Of a DNA stretch of 64,000 nt, positions 22,200 through 32,989 are shown piece by piece (position 1 is the stretch's first letter; each line of letters begins with the position of its first letter). The position numbers and the translations under genes are program-made. This DNA is from Sycobia sp. Sy_11 (lineage: Eukaryota; Arthropoda; Insecta; Hymenoptera; Epichrysomallidae). The notes beneath the pieces are model-generated. The model worked only from the letters and a program-made list of their open reading frames with translations. It did not search any database and was not told the origin of the DNA. The stretch is taken from positions 1,888,001-1,952,000 of the forward strand of contig JACCIC010000038.1 in assembly GCA_018907035.1 (NCBI GenBank), given 5' to 3'.

Positions 22200-23570
22200 A
22201 CGATACATATTAAGAAAGCGTTTTTAGACGTTCAGGACGCCTTCGATAATGTAAACTCCGATATTTTGTTAAAAAAGCTAGCTGCTATTGGTTGCTCCGA
22301 AAACATAATTAAATTTATTAAATTCCTTACTCATAAGAGACTGATATACACAGGAGACAATATTGATAAATATAGAACTATCAGAAAAGGAGTACATCAA
22401 GGAAAAGTGCTTAGCACCTTGTCGTATATTACATATCTAAACATCAGAGATGAAATTCCAAAAAGTAGTTTAACTCTACAATTCGCAGATGACATAGTGG
22501 TCTATTCTAAATAGGGTCCGATAAATAAATATCGAAATGTAGTATAAAGAACTGTCAATTTTATTTAAAAAAAACAATTTTTTTTAATAATAAGGAAGCA
22601 AGAAATGCTTCCATCAATATAGATGGTTATGAAATAAAATCAAATGAAATGGTAAAATTTCTAAACACTACTTTCGATTATAATTTTTTATTCAGGCAAT
22701 ATATAGACAATGTATAAAGAAAATGTTTAAAAGATATTAATATTATAAAATATTTATGTGGTACCTGGTGTGGATCGAACCCAATTAATTTTGTATACAA
22801 GATTTGTTATACTTATTATAGTATATGCTAGCTTCATCTACTTTCCAACTCAGACAAACCAAAGAAAAATAATTGCAAAATTACAGTACGCTTCCCTGAG
22901 ATCTGCGCTAGATTGCCGTAATAGTGCTCCTATAAATATTGTACTAGGAGAATCGAAAATACCCTTATAAGAGACTGCTGCATATTCCTATGTAAATGTG
23001 TTATTTAAAAAAATATGATTCTGAATACAACGAACAATAAAATAATTTAAATATACTACAAGATGCTTAAAAGTAGAAAAAAAACAAATTATAGAGTACG
23101 AGTAGACATTATAATTAACAAACACATCAAACGGCACGTACGACATTTATAACTTCGATTATACGATAATTCACAACAATGTTGATTTTAATATAGATTT
23201 TGGAAAAAACTTTGTAGAAATAAATAATTCAAATAATATGATCAAAAAACTGCTACAAAACCACAATTCCATAGGTGTATACACTGATTCCAGTACATTT
23301 GAAAACTCCAATTCGGTATATACTGGAGAATGCTTCATATATAACGGTCATACGTGCCCTAGATTTTATGTTGGAAAAGCGTGGAAATAATTTTATAATA
23401 TTCTCAAACTTTCTAAGTTTACTTACTAAACTGAAATCTACTAATTTTAATATATCACTTCATCCGCATATCTTAGAAATTAAAAAAAATATGCCGAATG
23501 TCTATCGAACAACCAAAGAAATGATATTAAATTTTTATGGATATGAGCGCATTCTAATATAGACACGAGT
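22200..23570 (+). pseudogene. LINE reverse transcriptase and RNase H, broken
   Basis: It resumes after the mariner with FLDVQDAFDNVNSDILLKKL (first catalytic Asp region), GVHQGKVLSTL, then LTLQFADDIVVYSK (FADD catalytic box). The thumb region at 22,758-22,970 includes YFPTQTNQRKIIAKLQYASL and LGESKIPL. RNase H begins near 23,270 (GVYTDSSTFENS) and continues in another frame with NNFIIFSNFLSLL. Fingers and early palm are absent. Stops and shifts throughout. Confidence 0.75.
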
Positions 23571-23720
23571 CATCTAACCGGCTGATGAAATCTGTAGCTA
23601 TGCTAGAGTCATCAGACTTAACAGAAATACCATTTACTAATTATTATTTTATTTATAAACTTAGTCCCTTTAAAGAAACTAACTCCGTTATCAAAGACGA
23701 AAGCATATAGAAAGGGATTC

Positions 23721-24210
23721 GTTTTTTTTCAAGTATATTATGTTGCATTGAAAAACTCACCAACATGGAGAGGTTTCCTTATTTCGTTTATTAATTAAAG
23801 TAAGACTGATTAAATAAGAAAAACAAAGCGATTGAGCCAATAATTATGTTGCTTATTGGCTCTTATTGGGAAAAGCTTTAAAAAGGCATAAAAACCTCAC
23901 GAAATGATATACAATTTGTTATGTATGTTCTTTCAGAATGAACGATGATATTGAATTTACGTATTTGGTAAGTAGTATATAATACGTACTCAGTACATTG
24001 TCTATGATACGTACTTGGGACGTAGTGTATGATGCGTATTTTGTACGTTGTGCTGCTGGTACTTTAGACGGGAGCCGGGGAGTCAAAACTGTGTCTGCCT
24101 CATCAAAACCTTGTGTCTGTTTCGATTTTGTATATGTATTACATTTTAATATATATATGATTATGCAAATATATATGAATTTAATATCTTATTAATAATT
24201 TTTTTTATTG
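23721..24210. other. Spacer with one hairpin
   Basis: The hairpin GAGCCAATAA (23,834-23,843) and TTATTGGCTC (23,853-23,862) is perfect with a 9-base loop. A loose repetition of TATGATACGTACT-like words lies at 23,965-24,050. TTTAAAAAGGC near 23,877 is TATA-like, but no gene follows. Confidence 0.5.
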
Positions 24211-24388
24211 TTTTTTTTTTCATTGGTCTTACAGTCCAATCAAATCAATCGAAAATAATACGTAACAATATCAATACATATCTACATTAACATTAATACA
24301 TCAAAAATACATCACACAAAAATAATAAAAATAAAAATAAAAATTCAATTAAAAATTATAATGACTGTAAGACCAATGAAAAAAAAAT
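24211..24388. repeat. Short element with ~25-bp terminal inverted repeats (MITE-like)
   Basis: The left end is T10 then CATTGGTCTTACAGTC (24,211-24,236). The right end is GACTGTAAGACCAATG then A9 (24,363-24,387). The arms are exact complements. The interior is AT-rich with no coding potential. The same core recurs at 26,523 and 26,903. Confidence 0.6.
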
Positions 24389-24589
24389 TTTACTTCCATT
24401 GAGAACAAGGTTGATTTTTGTCAATAAAAATCACAATGGCATCTAATTTGATCTCTGCGCCTTTTTCAACTATTATTGTCGTTTTCGTAATTCTTTGAGA
24501 TGTTCAAATTGCCACCATTACCAAAAATGCTGTCGTGTTTGTGTGATTAACTGTCATGAAGTGAGTCGATTTTCGGGAACAAGTAAGTA

Positions 24590-25510
24590 ATTGTTTTACA
24601 GCAACATATGAATTAGTCGACCTACGAAAATATGAGCAGAAGTTAATGCTGAGGGGTCGTTTGGGTTAGATGATAGTGGACATAAAGGTCGTGTATTTAA
24701 AATTGACTCTGTTTCAATAGCAAACGTGTTTAGCTCTTTAAATGTAAATAAACGATTGCCTATGACTCTTCGGAAATTATGCTTAAATGTTTTCACGGCG
24801 GCCTCACATATGCCTCCAAAATGAGGTACAAAGGAGGGCTAAAATACCGTGATATACCTTTACCTAAAGCAAAATTATGAGTTTCTATCTTAAACTCATT
24901 TGACTACATTAGAATATATAATTTGCGTAATTCGCTTTGTGTGCGAAAAAAGTTTGTACCGTTATCGGAATGTATATGTGAGGATATAGCTCTCCGTCCT
25001 ATGAATCTTTTAACCACTTCTATGATAGCCTCAGTTATTAAATCGATTATAATCTTCATATGTACAGCCTTGATAGCCATAAAAACCAAAATGTAATCGT
25101 AAACATAAAGACTTATTCTACTCTTGACTTCGGTAGACTAGTCATTTCATAACTAATTGTCAATGTTCGAAATCTTATACAGCGTACACACCGCCATATC
25201 ATCTAGCGTACTTGGTTTTCAGCAATGAGTAACCAATTTTGATGACGTCTGCGCATAATGTGGATTGAATTCCCGAACGGTATTTTTGTTCATGTATTTT
25301 ACGAATAATAAGATTAGTAATATAATTATATAAAGGTCATAGTCTTGTATGTTTTTCGTCTAGTGATATATCCGCATGGTTTAATCTACCACCTACATGT
25401 AATAAATCGTCTTTATCGATAATGGAGTGTAGACAAGCGAGTTTGGTACTCTTTATATCGCGCCCTTCTTCAATATCATTTATTTCAATTGAAAAATTTG
25501 ATTTGAATAA
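24590..25510 (-). pseudogene. BEL/Pao integrase (element 2), broken
   Basis: The zinc-binding segment near 25,350-25,450 reads STKLACLHSIIDKDDLLHVG then GRLNHADISLDEKH. Core frame 24,904-25,089: FMAIKAVHMKIIIDLITEA, RFIGRRAISSHIHSDNGTNF (catalytic Asp in SDNGTNF). C-terminal frame 24,596-24,796: [44 protein letters not shown]. Frames are separate and out of phase. Confidence 0.82.
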
Positions 25511-25689
25511 TCTTTAAAATTACACATTTGGTTTGAAATACTTCCTTTGTAAAAATGCTGCCTTTATACAAGTTTTTAGGTCGGAATCTTTTGCCATATG
25601 CTATAACTCGAACTAATCGTAAAAGTGAAGAAATTCGACTGAACATATCATGAAAAACTGTTTTTATAGGTAAACAAATATTTTTTCTT

Positions 25690-26240
25690 AAACTAGGTAG
25701 TTCTTTAATTGAGATCTGTAATTCAGTTGGCCAAAGTGACTCGTAGCCGTGTAGCCATAGTGGGCCGTAAAACCAAGAATCATTTTGTAAAAATTTACGC
25801 GGAAGCTATCCACGACATAACGCGTCCGCGGGATTATCTTCCGATGATACGTGTCGCCAGTCAAGATTTTGACATATTTCTTGAATTTCCGCAACTCTAT
25901 TAGCTTCAAACGTTTTTAATATATTAAGGATTTTGTTAACAAGCTTAAAACAATCGTTGAGTCAGATCAAAAATTGATTGTATCGGGTTTGAAGTTTAAC
26001 ATTGTTTTAACTTCACAATATAAGCGTACGAGTGTTAATGCTCTGCATAACTCAAGTCGCAGCATTGTAACATTACTTAGTTGATCCTTGTTGATTAATT
26101 TAATAGGTGCGATGCGTGCCTTGGCACAAAATAAATGTGCGACAATTTGATTCTTATAGTCGATCGAACGCACATACAGACCAGCATTGCTGACATCACA
26201 GAATCCATGCATTTCTATACAGCGTGGTTCATCAAATAGA
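25690..26240 (-). pseudogene. BEL/Pao RNase H region (element 2)
   Basis: The frame 25,967-26,212 opens MHGFCDVSNAGLYVRSIDYK and continues LFCAKARIAPIK and LRLELCRALTLVRLY, the conserved Pao RNase H blocks (HGF-DAS, LELCGA-like). A further fragment lies at 25,690-25,910. RT should lie immediately upstream but is absent. Confidence 0.72.
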
Positions 26241-26960
26241 TTAGAATATAAGGTTTAGATTAGTCCCTGATGAGGAGCCGTAGCGAGCTCGAAACGTTGG
26301 ACAAGTCTTCAATTAGGTAAGGGTGTTGGGGACAGTCAGACTACACTTTACTAACAAAGAATTTTTTTAGCTAATATTTTATTTTCAGATTAGTCTACGG
26401 GGGTGAATGTAAACAAGAACAGTCTGACTGTCATTATAATTTTCACTTAATTATATATTGATATGTATTAATATTGATATAAATATATATTGATATTGTT
26501 ATGTATTAATTTTAATTTATTTGATTGGACTATAAGATCAATAGCAATATTTATTAATTTATATATATTTAAGTTTAATATTGGATTTGTTCAGCTATGA
26601 ATTTTGTGGGACCGAGCCTGGCAAGTTTATACCTACTTTTTTAATAATGATGAATTATCAGAAAAAATAGCAGAAGAATGTTCACCTAAAACATCGATGA
26701 TTCAAGATAATTAACTCTTTTTTGAGTCCATGTATGGACCAAATGATGTGAAAATAGACTCATGTATTGATAAATGATCTCATTACTTGATTAAGCTGCA
26801 TTTCTGTTAAAACTATTTATTTATTTTTAATTTTTATTTTTAATTTTTATTTTATTTTTATTTATTTTTATTTTTATTTTTATTTTATTTTTAGATCGAA
26901 TTGATTGGACTGTAAGACCAATAATAAAAAAATATTTATTAATTTAAGATTAGAAGGCAA
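26241..26960. repeat. Non-Pao insertion in element 2, with a ribozyme-like motif and inverted repeats
   Basis: This breaks the Pao order between peptidase and RNase H. It contains a hammerhead-like motif (26,263-26,300), a perfect 12-bp inverted pair GACAGTCAGACT (26,331-26,342) / AGTCTGACTGTC (26,421-26,432), two copies of GATTGGACTRTAAGAYCAAT (26,523 and 26,903) and T/A-rich simple sequence (26,810-26,895). A Penelope-like remnant is one possibility, because those elements often carry hammerheads. No protein is readable. Confidence 0.5.
26263..26300 (+). ncRNA. Hammerhead-ribozyme-like motif (type I, minimal stem III)
   Basis: All core pieces are present in order: GTCC, CTGATGA (26,267-26,273), a stem II that can form from GAGC and GCTC around CGTAGCGA, GAAA (26,291-26,294), then CGTT and GGAC. 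GTCC and GGAC pair as stem I. The conserved core nucleotides are intact. Stem III would be almost absent, as in minimal hammerheads reported from Penelope-like retroelements. Family knowledge suggests self-cleavage just before GGAC. Activity is inferred, not shown. Confidence 0.55.
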
Positions 26961-26969
26961 TTGTATCAA

Positions 26970-28110
26970 TTATCGTGGAAATACCTCATTCGCCACTACT
27001 TCAGTAATTTGTGAAATGACAGGAAACGATAATATCTTATGAAATTCATTATGAATTGAGTAAAACGTAATTTCTACGATACGCTTTGTTGTGATGATCA
27101 TTCCATTAATTGTCTTGATAGGAAAAGAACATCTATATATTCCATGTAATTCTTTTTTACATATTAAACATTTAGATGATATCATGCTGACTAAAACACG
27201 TCTACTGGATTCAATCTGTTTAGCCTTGAGAAAATGTGACTGTTCTCATTTGAAACGTCTTTTATTATTTTCAATCTTATTCAGACGTAAGAAGCCTAAA
27301 TGCCGTTTCTGAAATAAATATACTCGTATAAAGTTTTTCGAGATTCGAAGATTTATCTGGTTTAAATGTTATATCTTAAATAAAGTGCGCGTTCAATAAT
27401 ACGAATGATTAAATCTTCGTCGGGATGTACATTAAGTGAGACAAGCATATTTAAATGTTGACGAATATCGTCAATTATTTTTATCAGCTTTATGGCAAGG
27501 TTTCGTTTGTACCAGGGTTTCGATAATGTATCGAGGTATTTAGCCATTAATTTTCTTTTTTTATCATAAGATTCCAATCGAAGTGTCCACGCATTTTTAT
27601 AATTTTTATCGCTGACGTTATTACTGCAATTTTATTTAATGCGCCATTCATGAAAGAGTCCTTTAAATATAAAAATTTTTGCACGTTTAGAAATATCTGT
27701 GCATTTGTCAATCATTGCGATAAATGTGTTCTCAAAATTAAATAAGTCCTCAAGATTCCCTTCGAATATTGATAGTTCCGCTACAGGTAATTTGAGACGC
27801 TGTGAAGATTTTTCTACTGCTACTAATGCTGTATTGACATTATCTTTACGTGGCGATTCGAGGCCTTTGATCTGACTTGAAAAAACATAATATTTATTTT
27901 GAATTGCCTCAAATTCGTTAAGACCAACGTTTTTTATATCAATAATTTTTATGTAATTCTTTATGTCCGTGAAATATTTCGGATAGTCGTTTTAAACGAA
28001 TTTTTAAATTAGGTGTATCAACTTGTTGCTCAAGAAGAAATTTTTCTAAATTAGTAATGCGCATATTAAGAGACGTACGCTTTTGTGTAATAAATTCATA
28101 TTGTTGTTTT
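26970..28110 (-). pseudogene. BEL/Pao gag and peptidase start (element 2), broken
   Basis: The frame 27,362-27,577 reads MESYDKKRKLMAKYLDTLSK, then IDDIRQHLNMLVSLNVHPDE and IIRIIERAL, the DUF1759-type gag signature (LN-HP-E block). Frame 26,970-27,185 starts KCLICKKELHGIYRC, a knuckle-like Cys cluster. After TTKRIVEITFYSIHNEFHK it continues FPVISQITEVV, the beginning of the peptidase region. Other frames 27,600-28,110 hold further decayed gag. Confidence 0.65.
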
Positions 28111-28331
28111 TATCGAAATTTATTTAACGAAACAAATTATTGCTTGGAAATGAAAATACATTTAAGAATATCTCGATAAGAATTCAAAGCAAACACTCTT
28201 ATATATAAGTAAACAATGCAGCTAATAATTGCACGAAGAACAAGGGAGATAGTATTTTACCATCTCTAAGACACGTGAAATAAGCAATGCGCTTAATGGA
28301 ATTCGTTTATATTACGATGAAGATTATTGTA

Positions 28332-29588
28332 TAAGGTATGTGAATAAGTCTTTCCCGTTTTTTTTTTCAAATTTTGAGCCTTTATTGTGAAAAAATGGTT
28401 ACAAATGAATTATTGAAAGTATTAGCCATCGCTAGCTACAACTTTTTCCCATCTTTCTGGCAACATACGAATCCCGTTGCGGAAAAATTCGACCGGTTTG
28501 GCCTCTATCCAGTCATCCACCCATTTTTTGGCTTCCTCGTAGGAATGGAAGTGCTGGTCAGCCAGGCCATGCGTCATCGATCTGAAGAGCTGGTAATCAG
28601 ACGGAGCAACGTCTGGACTATACGGCGGGTGGGGTAGCACTTCCCATTTGAGCGTTTCTAAGTATGTTTTCACCGGCGGTGCAACATGTGGGCGAGCATT
28701 GTCATGTTGCAAAATAACTTTGTCGTGCCTGTCGGAGTATTGTGGCCGTTTTTCTCGCAGTGCGCGGCTCAAACGCATCAATCATTCGGTTTCAGAAGCT
28801 CATAGTAAACCACACCTAGCTGGTCCCACCATATACAGAGCATGAGCTTGGCGCCATGAATATTTGGCTTGGCCGTCGATGATGATGCATGGGCGGGTAG
28901 TCCCCATGATTTTCTTCGCTTCGGATTATCGTAACGTATCCACTTTTCATCGCCAGTCACGATACGATGCAGAAAACCCTTTCTTTTATGTCGCTGAAGC
29001 AGCTGTTCGCAAGTGAAAAAACGCCGTTCGACGTCTCTCAGCTTCAGTTCGTACGGCACCCAATTTCCTTGCTTTTGGATTATTCCCATGGCTTTCAAAC
29101 GCTTGGAAATGGTTGTTCGGTCAACTCCCAATGCTTCAGCAAGTTCTTCTTGCGTTTGACAAGAATCTTCATCAAGCAAAGTCGCCAATTCTCGATCTTC
29201 AAAGATTTGCGGCCGCCCGGAACGCTCCTTGTCTTCCACGTCGAAATCACCGCTTTTGAAGCGTCGAAACCATCCGCGAACACTTGAATCATCGACACAA
29301 CCTTCTCCACAAGCCTCCTGAAGCAATCGATGCGTCTCGACAGCAGATTTCTTCAAATTGAACCAATAAAGTGAAACTTCCCGCAAATGACGTCGACTCG
29401 GCTCAAATTTCGACATTTTCACGATATCAAAAATTTATGATGTGAAAAAATTTTAACTAATGTGTTAGTATGGAATTGTTGACATATGAATAAGCTTTGA
29501 TTATGATATATGTAACCATTGAATACTCGCACAGTATTGCTGGCGCCATCTCTTACAAAAAACGGAAAAGACTTATTCACACTCCTAA
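28332..29588 (-). mobile_element. Mariner family A, copy 1
   Basis: Ends: TAAGGTATGTGAATAAGTC at the left and the complement ...GACTTATTCACACTCCTAA at the right, with TA at 28,330-28,331 and 29,589-29,590. About 1.26 kb, nearly identical to the intact copy at 54,759-56,044 except for a 31-bp coding deletion and point changes. Confidence 0.9.
28410..29422 (-). pseudogene. Mariner transposase (family A, copy 1), 31-bp deletion
   Basis: The N-terminal 214 residues are open from 29,422 (KMSKFEPSRRHLREVSLYWF, HTH, then VTGDEKWIRYDN with the first Asp) and end at KPND. Compared with the intact copy, 31 bp (the ERITGEVYRRQL region) are deleted, which shifts the frame. The C-terminal 119 residues are open in the shifted phase (VILQHDNARPHVA, SPDVAPSDYQLF) and a nonsense change removes the last residues. 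Without the deletion it would be close to intact, so inactivation looks recent. Confidence 0.9.
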
Positions 29589-29623
29589 TATTTTATTGTT
29601 AAAGGTTATGAGAAAAATCAAAT

Positions 29624-29643
29624 TATATCTATCTATCTATCTA

Positions 29644-29691
<48 letters not shown>
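29624..29691. repeat. (CTAT)n/(TA)n compound microsatellite
   Basis: CTAT units followed by about 45 bp of alternating AT. Confidence 0.93.
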
Positions 29692-29695
<4 letters not shown>

Positions 29696-31594
29696 ACACG
29701 ATATATACGATATTTAAAATATGTAACCTTATACGATATTTTTAATATGTAACGCTCCGTCTCCTCTCTTCTTTCGGTTGATCCTAATATTTTTATTTTT
29801 TATTTTTTATTTGTTAGAATTCATTCGAAAAGAGAGAAATGTATCGAGACTGGTAGTAGGCAATTTAAGCTGAATAACTTTTCAGTCGATTTATTCTTTT
29901 TAAAATATTAACGATTGATATATTCTTTAAAGAAAAATTAATACAAAAAATAAATAAAATAAATAATTACATTAATTTTGATTGAGACCTCCTTATAGAT
30001 TCCCTGTAACATAAAACGAAAAAAAAATTATTGATTTGTGCGCTTTTAGTATGTCTATGTGTACATATATTTATAAGGTGTCGCGAGCTAATCGTATTAT
30101 TTCGATTTCCAGGATTTCGCACGGCTTTCACCTATTTTCTATCTCTTTTTATCATTTCTATATTTATTTATAGTTATTCGCACGGTTCGGTCCGCCTGTT
30201 TACACGAAACCGAGTGATTTTACAATCTTGTTTTGTGTTATGGAGTGATGCTTATTCGTTTTTTATTTCATTTCTTGTATCACTCTAAGGTACGTCTTAA
30301 ATAGTGTGACATCAGGGAGGATGCCCATAAATTATTAAACAAGCAATTTTCTTGTTATGAGCCTTTTTGTCTCGAATCTCTCCGAATAACAGGAATGCTC
30401 TGCTAGCAAAATTTTTTGGATAAGGAAGTAAATAGAAATAAGGTTTGATATATATAATAAAAGTGTTTTATTTCTTACTTGATAGATTGATAGATTAATA
30501 GATGTGCGTTGGAGCACGGTTCTCTTTCCAATTCTCGTATAGATTTCATATAGAATTCTGTGTACACTGACTTGAGATTGGATATTTCTGACTGAATTTG
30601 TCGCAAACGCTACCAAGGGATACAGAGCCTGTCTCTAGAGAGAGTGCAAGTCTTGGCACCTTCGGGTCCTTATATTAGTGGTCAATTTGGTCAAGTGATT
30701 TAACACCTAGCGATTTGACGCGGAGAGGTGGCAGCTGAATTGTCATAATTTATAGTATAATATTAGTATAATAGATGCTCGGAGTACCGTTTTCGCATTA
30801 CTTGTAGTTACAATTCTTGGTGTTCTATTACAAAAATTTTATCATTGATTTAAATTAGTAATATAGTATATTTGGGCTGTGAAAAATCTAGTTAAAAAGG
30901 AATCTGAAAGCTTATTTTATCATTAAATTAACTTATGCATTAAATTAGCCCCATGCATTTTTTAATAAAAATCATTCATTTTACAACTCTTATGCGTGTT
31001 GTCATTTCATTCAATGTTATATTGACTTCTATAGAATATCATTGAGCGGCGTTATTTTTATTATTTATTTCTATTTGAATATTTGTATTTATGAAAAGTT
31101 ATTTTCTTTCATTACTGTAATTTTAAATGATGACGTCTCTGGAGGTTAGATTAATGATTAGTTGCAGTCCTGCCTTTAGTCTAGTAATATGTAGTTATAA
31201 TAATTAAATTAATTTTTATAGTACATTAGGATTCTCTTAATTGTCAATATAATATTTAGATTGTCAATATAATATTTGCAGAATGGATAGTTGCACTATA
31301 ATGGGATTTGTTAGTCTAGCATCGTAATAATAAGTCATTTGTTATAATTCCTTTAGAAATATTAATTTAGTATAATCTTTTATATTCTATTCTAAGCTGA
31401 ACTTTCAAGACTGATTCATAGTTCGGTTGCAAAGAGAGGCCGTGGTCATCGGTTCTTACAAGTTTTCTGTAGCACTAGGCTGTCTCGGTTGTTTCTCATA
31501 TTTACGCTGACGTGCTTTGGGCGTAGAATACGGGAGTGATATCAATTATAGAAAACAAATAATATTTTTTGGAATTTGTTGGTAGGATGTTATA
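29692..31594. other. Spacer, no gene recognised
   Basis: AT-rich. At 29,747-29,770 there is GTAACGCTCCGTCTCC, which recurs inverted at 63,836-63,860, possibly the edge of a shared repeat. A GC-richer patch near 30,500-30,730 holds no readable domain. A 19-bp tandem duplication (TTGTCAATATAATATTT) lies near 31,240-31,275. Confidence 0.5.
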
Positions 31595-32697
31595 TTGGTT
31601 GTCGAATATCTCCCTTCCGCCTTTTTGTCTTATGAATTTCGCGGCAATGTACAAAGCGCTACACAGCTCGTATCTGGCAATACTATACATCATTTGAAAG
31701 GTCTTGACATAACGTACAAAACGACGCTCTGCATAATTAGTTTGGATATTGCGTTCAAAAGTTATAGACGTGTAAGCATTGAGTTCACTAACGCCGAAAT
31801 TCGCGCTATTTTAAAGTTGTCTTTCGTCAAAGGCAAATCTGCTAGAGAAACGTTTCACGAGATTAATGGTGTTTTGGGGGATGATATGCTATCACTTCGA
31901 ACCACAGAGTAATGGTTTCGACGATTCAGAGCCGGTGAAAACGACACCATGGATAAGCCAGCCGGCAGAAGACCTGTCACGAAGAATACCGATCAAATCC
32001 TGGAATTTATCGAGTTAGACCGGCATGTGGCATCTCGTGACATCGCGCAGGAAATGAGAGTTAGTCACCAAACCATTTTAAACCATCTGCAGAAGGCTGT
32101 ATACAAAAAAATGCTTGATGTTTGGGTGATGCATGATTTGACGCAAAAAAAACCTTCGGGGCCGAATCAACACCTGCGATGTGCTGCTGAAACGGAACGA
32201 ACTCGACCCATTTTTGAAGCGGATGATGACTGGTGACAAAAAATGGATCACATACAATAATATCAATTGAAAACGGTCGTGGTTCAAGGCCGATGGACCA
32301 TCCCAAACAGTGGCCAAGCCTGGTATTGACGGCCCGGAAGGTTTTGCTGCGTGTTTGGTGGGATTGGAAGGGAATCATCCACTATGAGCTGCTTCCATAT
32401 GGCCAAACGCTTAATTCTACCATCTGCTATGAACAACTGGATCGCTTGAAGCAGGCTATCGACCAGAAGCGTCCACAATTGGCCAACAGGAAGGGTGTAG
32501 TGTTCCCCAGGACAACGACAGACCACATACTTCGTTGATGACTCGTCAGAAGCTACGGGAGGTCCGATGGGAGGTTATATCGCATCCACCATATAACCCG
32601 GACATAGCGCAAAGAGATTACCATCTGATCCTGTCCATGTCGAACGCCCTTAGTAGTGTAAAGTTAGACTCGGATGAGAGATATTTGACAATCTAAT
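31595..32697 (+). mobile_element. Mariner family E, copy 2 (3' part deleted)
   Basis: The left TIR TTGGTTGTCGAATATCTCCC and the right TIR ...GAGATATTTGACAATCTAA match copy 1 at 5,364-6,633 in the opposite orientation. TA lies outside both ends (31,593-31,594 and 32,698-32,699). It is 1,103 bp, because about 170 bp before the right TIR are missing. Confidence 0.87.
31778..32660 (+). pseudogene. Mariner transposase (family E, copy 2), broken
   Basis: The expected start codon is ATT here (31,778-31,780; ATG in copy 1), so initiation is lost. Blocks: EFTNAEIRAILKLSFVKG, FRAGEND region, VASRDIAQEMRVSHQTILNHL, then WDWKGIIHYELLPYGQTLNS in 32,233-32,538. A single-base loss breaks the second catalytic block: the PRTTTDH reading replaces HQDNARPH. 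SNALSSVKLDS-like sequence is the last readable part before the deletion. Central stops are present as well. Confidence 0.85.
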
Positions 32698-32780
32698 ATT
32701 AATTTTGCTGACGCGTTTTCAGCGCAAAGCCTTTAAGGAAAAGGTAGGTGATCGATCAAAACGGCGCTAATATGAATTTT

Positions 32781-32977
32781 TTTATGTTATTTAACGTCGC
32801 TCTATTTATGCTTCCATATATCGATGCTAATTAGCCACGGAGGTCTACGATGTGTTTGTAAACAAAGCATATGTAAATTATTAACGGTGCTTGTGTCGAT
32901 CGATCGAAACCGGGATTTGAACTCGAATCACCAAGTTACTAGTCCTTCGCTCTAGCGATCGAGCCATCGTAGGCCTC
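32781..32977 (-). mobile_element. tRNA-derived SINE, copy 1, with 12-bp target duplication
   Basis: On the minus strand the head is tRNA-like: GGCCTACGATGGCTCGATCG, then TAGAGCG (A-box region, pairing D stem), CTAGTAA (anticodon-like loop), and GAGTTCAAATCCCGG (B-box/T arm). The body follows and ends in an A-rich tail (TTAAATAACATAAAAAAA on the minus strand). AATATGAATTTT occurs on both sides (32,769-32,780 and 32,978-32,989), a clear target duplication from LINE-mediated insertion. Copy 2 is at 42,519-42,714. The loop resembles insect tRNA-Thr(AGT); that parentage is an inference. Confidence 0.82.
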
Positions 32978-32989
32978 AATATGAATTTT

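Larger units (their letters stand above)
18900..23720 (+). mobile_element. LINE (I/Jockey-like, with RNase H), interrupted by a mariner
   Basis: Plus-strand order: ORF1 with a zinc-knuckle-like motif, apurinic-type endonuclease, [mariner B], reverse transcriptase, thumb region, RNase H. ORF1 plus endonuclease plus C-terminal RNase H fits the I group of LINEs. The N-terminal part of the RT is missing at the mariner site. No poly-A tail or target duplication was found, so the boundaries are approximate (the 5' untranslated part may begin near 18,900). Confidence 0.75.
24590..28110 (-). mobile_element. BEL/Pao retrotransposon 2, interrupted relic
   Basis: Minus-strand order: gag (about 28,110-27,000), zinc-knuckle and peptidase beginning (27,185-26,970), an inserted non-Pao segment (about 26,241-26,960) where the reverse transcriptase should be, RNase H (26,240-25,690) and integrase (25,510-24,590). 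It is much more AT-rich and more decayed than Pao 1, implying greater age or a different family. No LTR pair could be identified. Confidence 0.72.

Noticed and set aside
30031..30288. 85-residue hydrophobic frame
   Set aside because: T-rich composition gives Phe/Ile/Leu runs; no start context, motif or partner exon.
32901..32977. A functional tRNA gene
   Set aside because: A- and B-box-like sequences are present but the acceptor stem does not pair, and the unit recurs with a common body and target duplications, so it is a SINE head.
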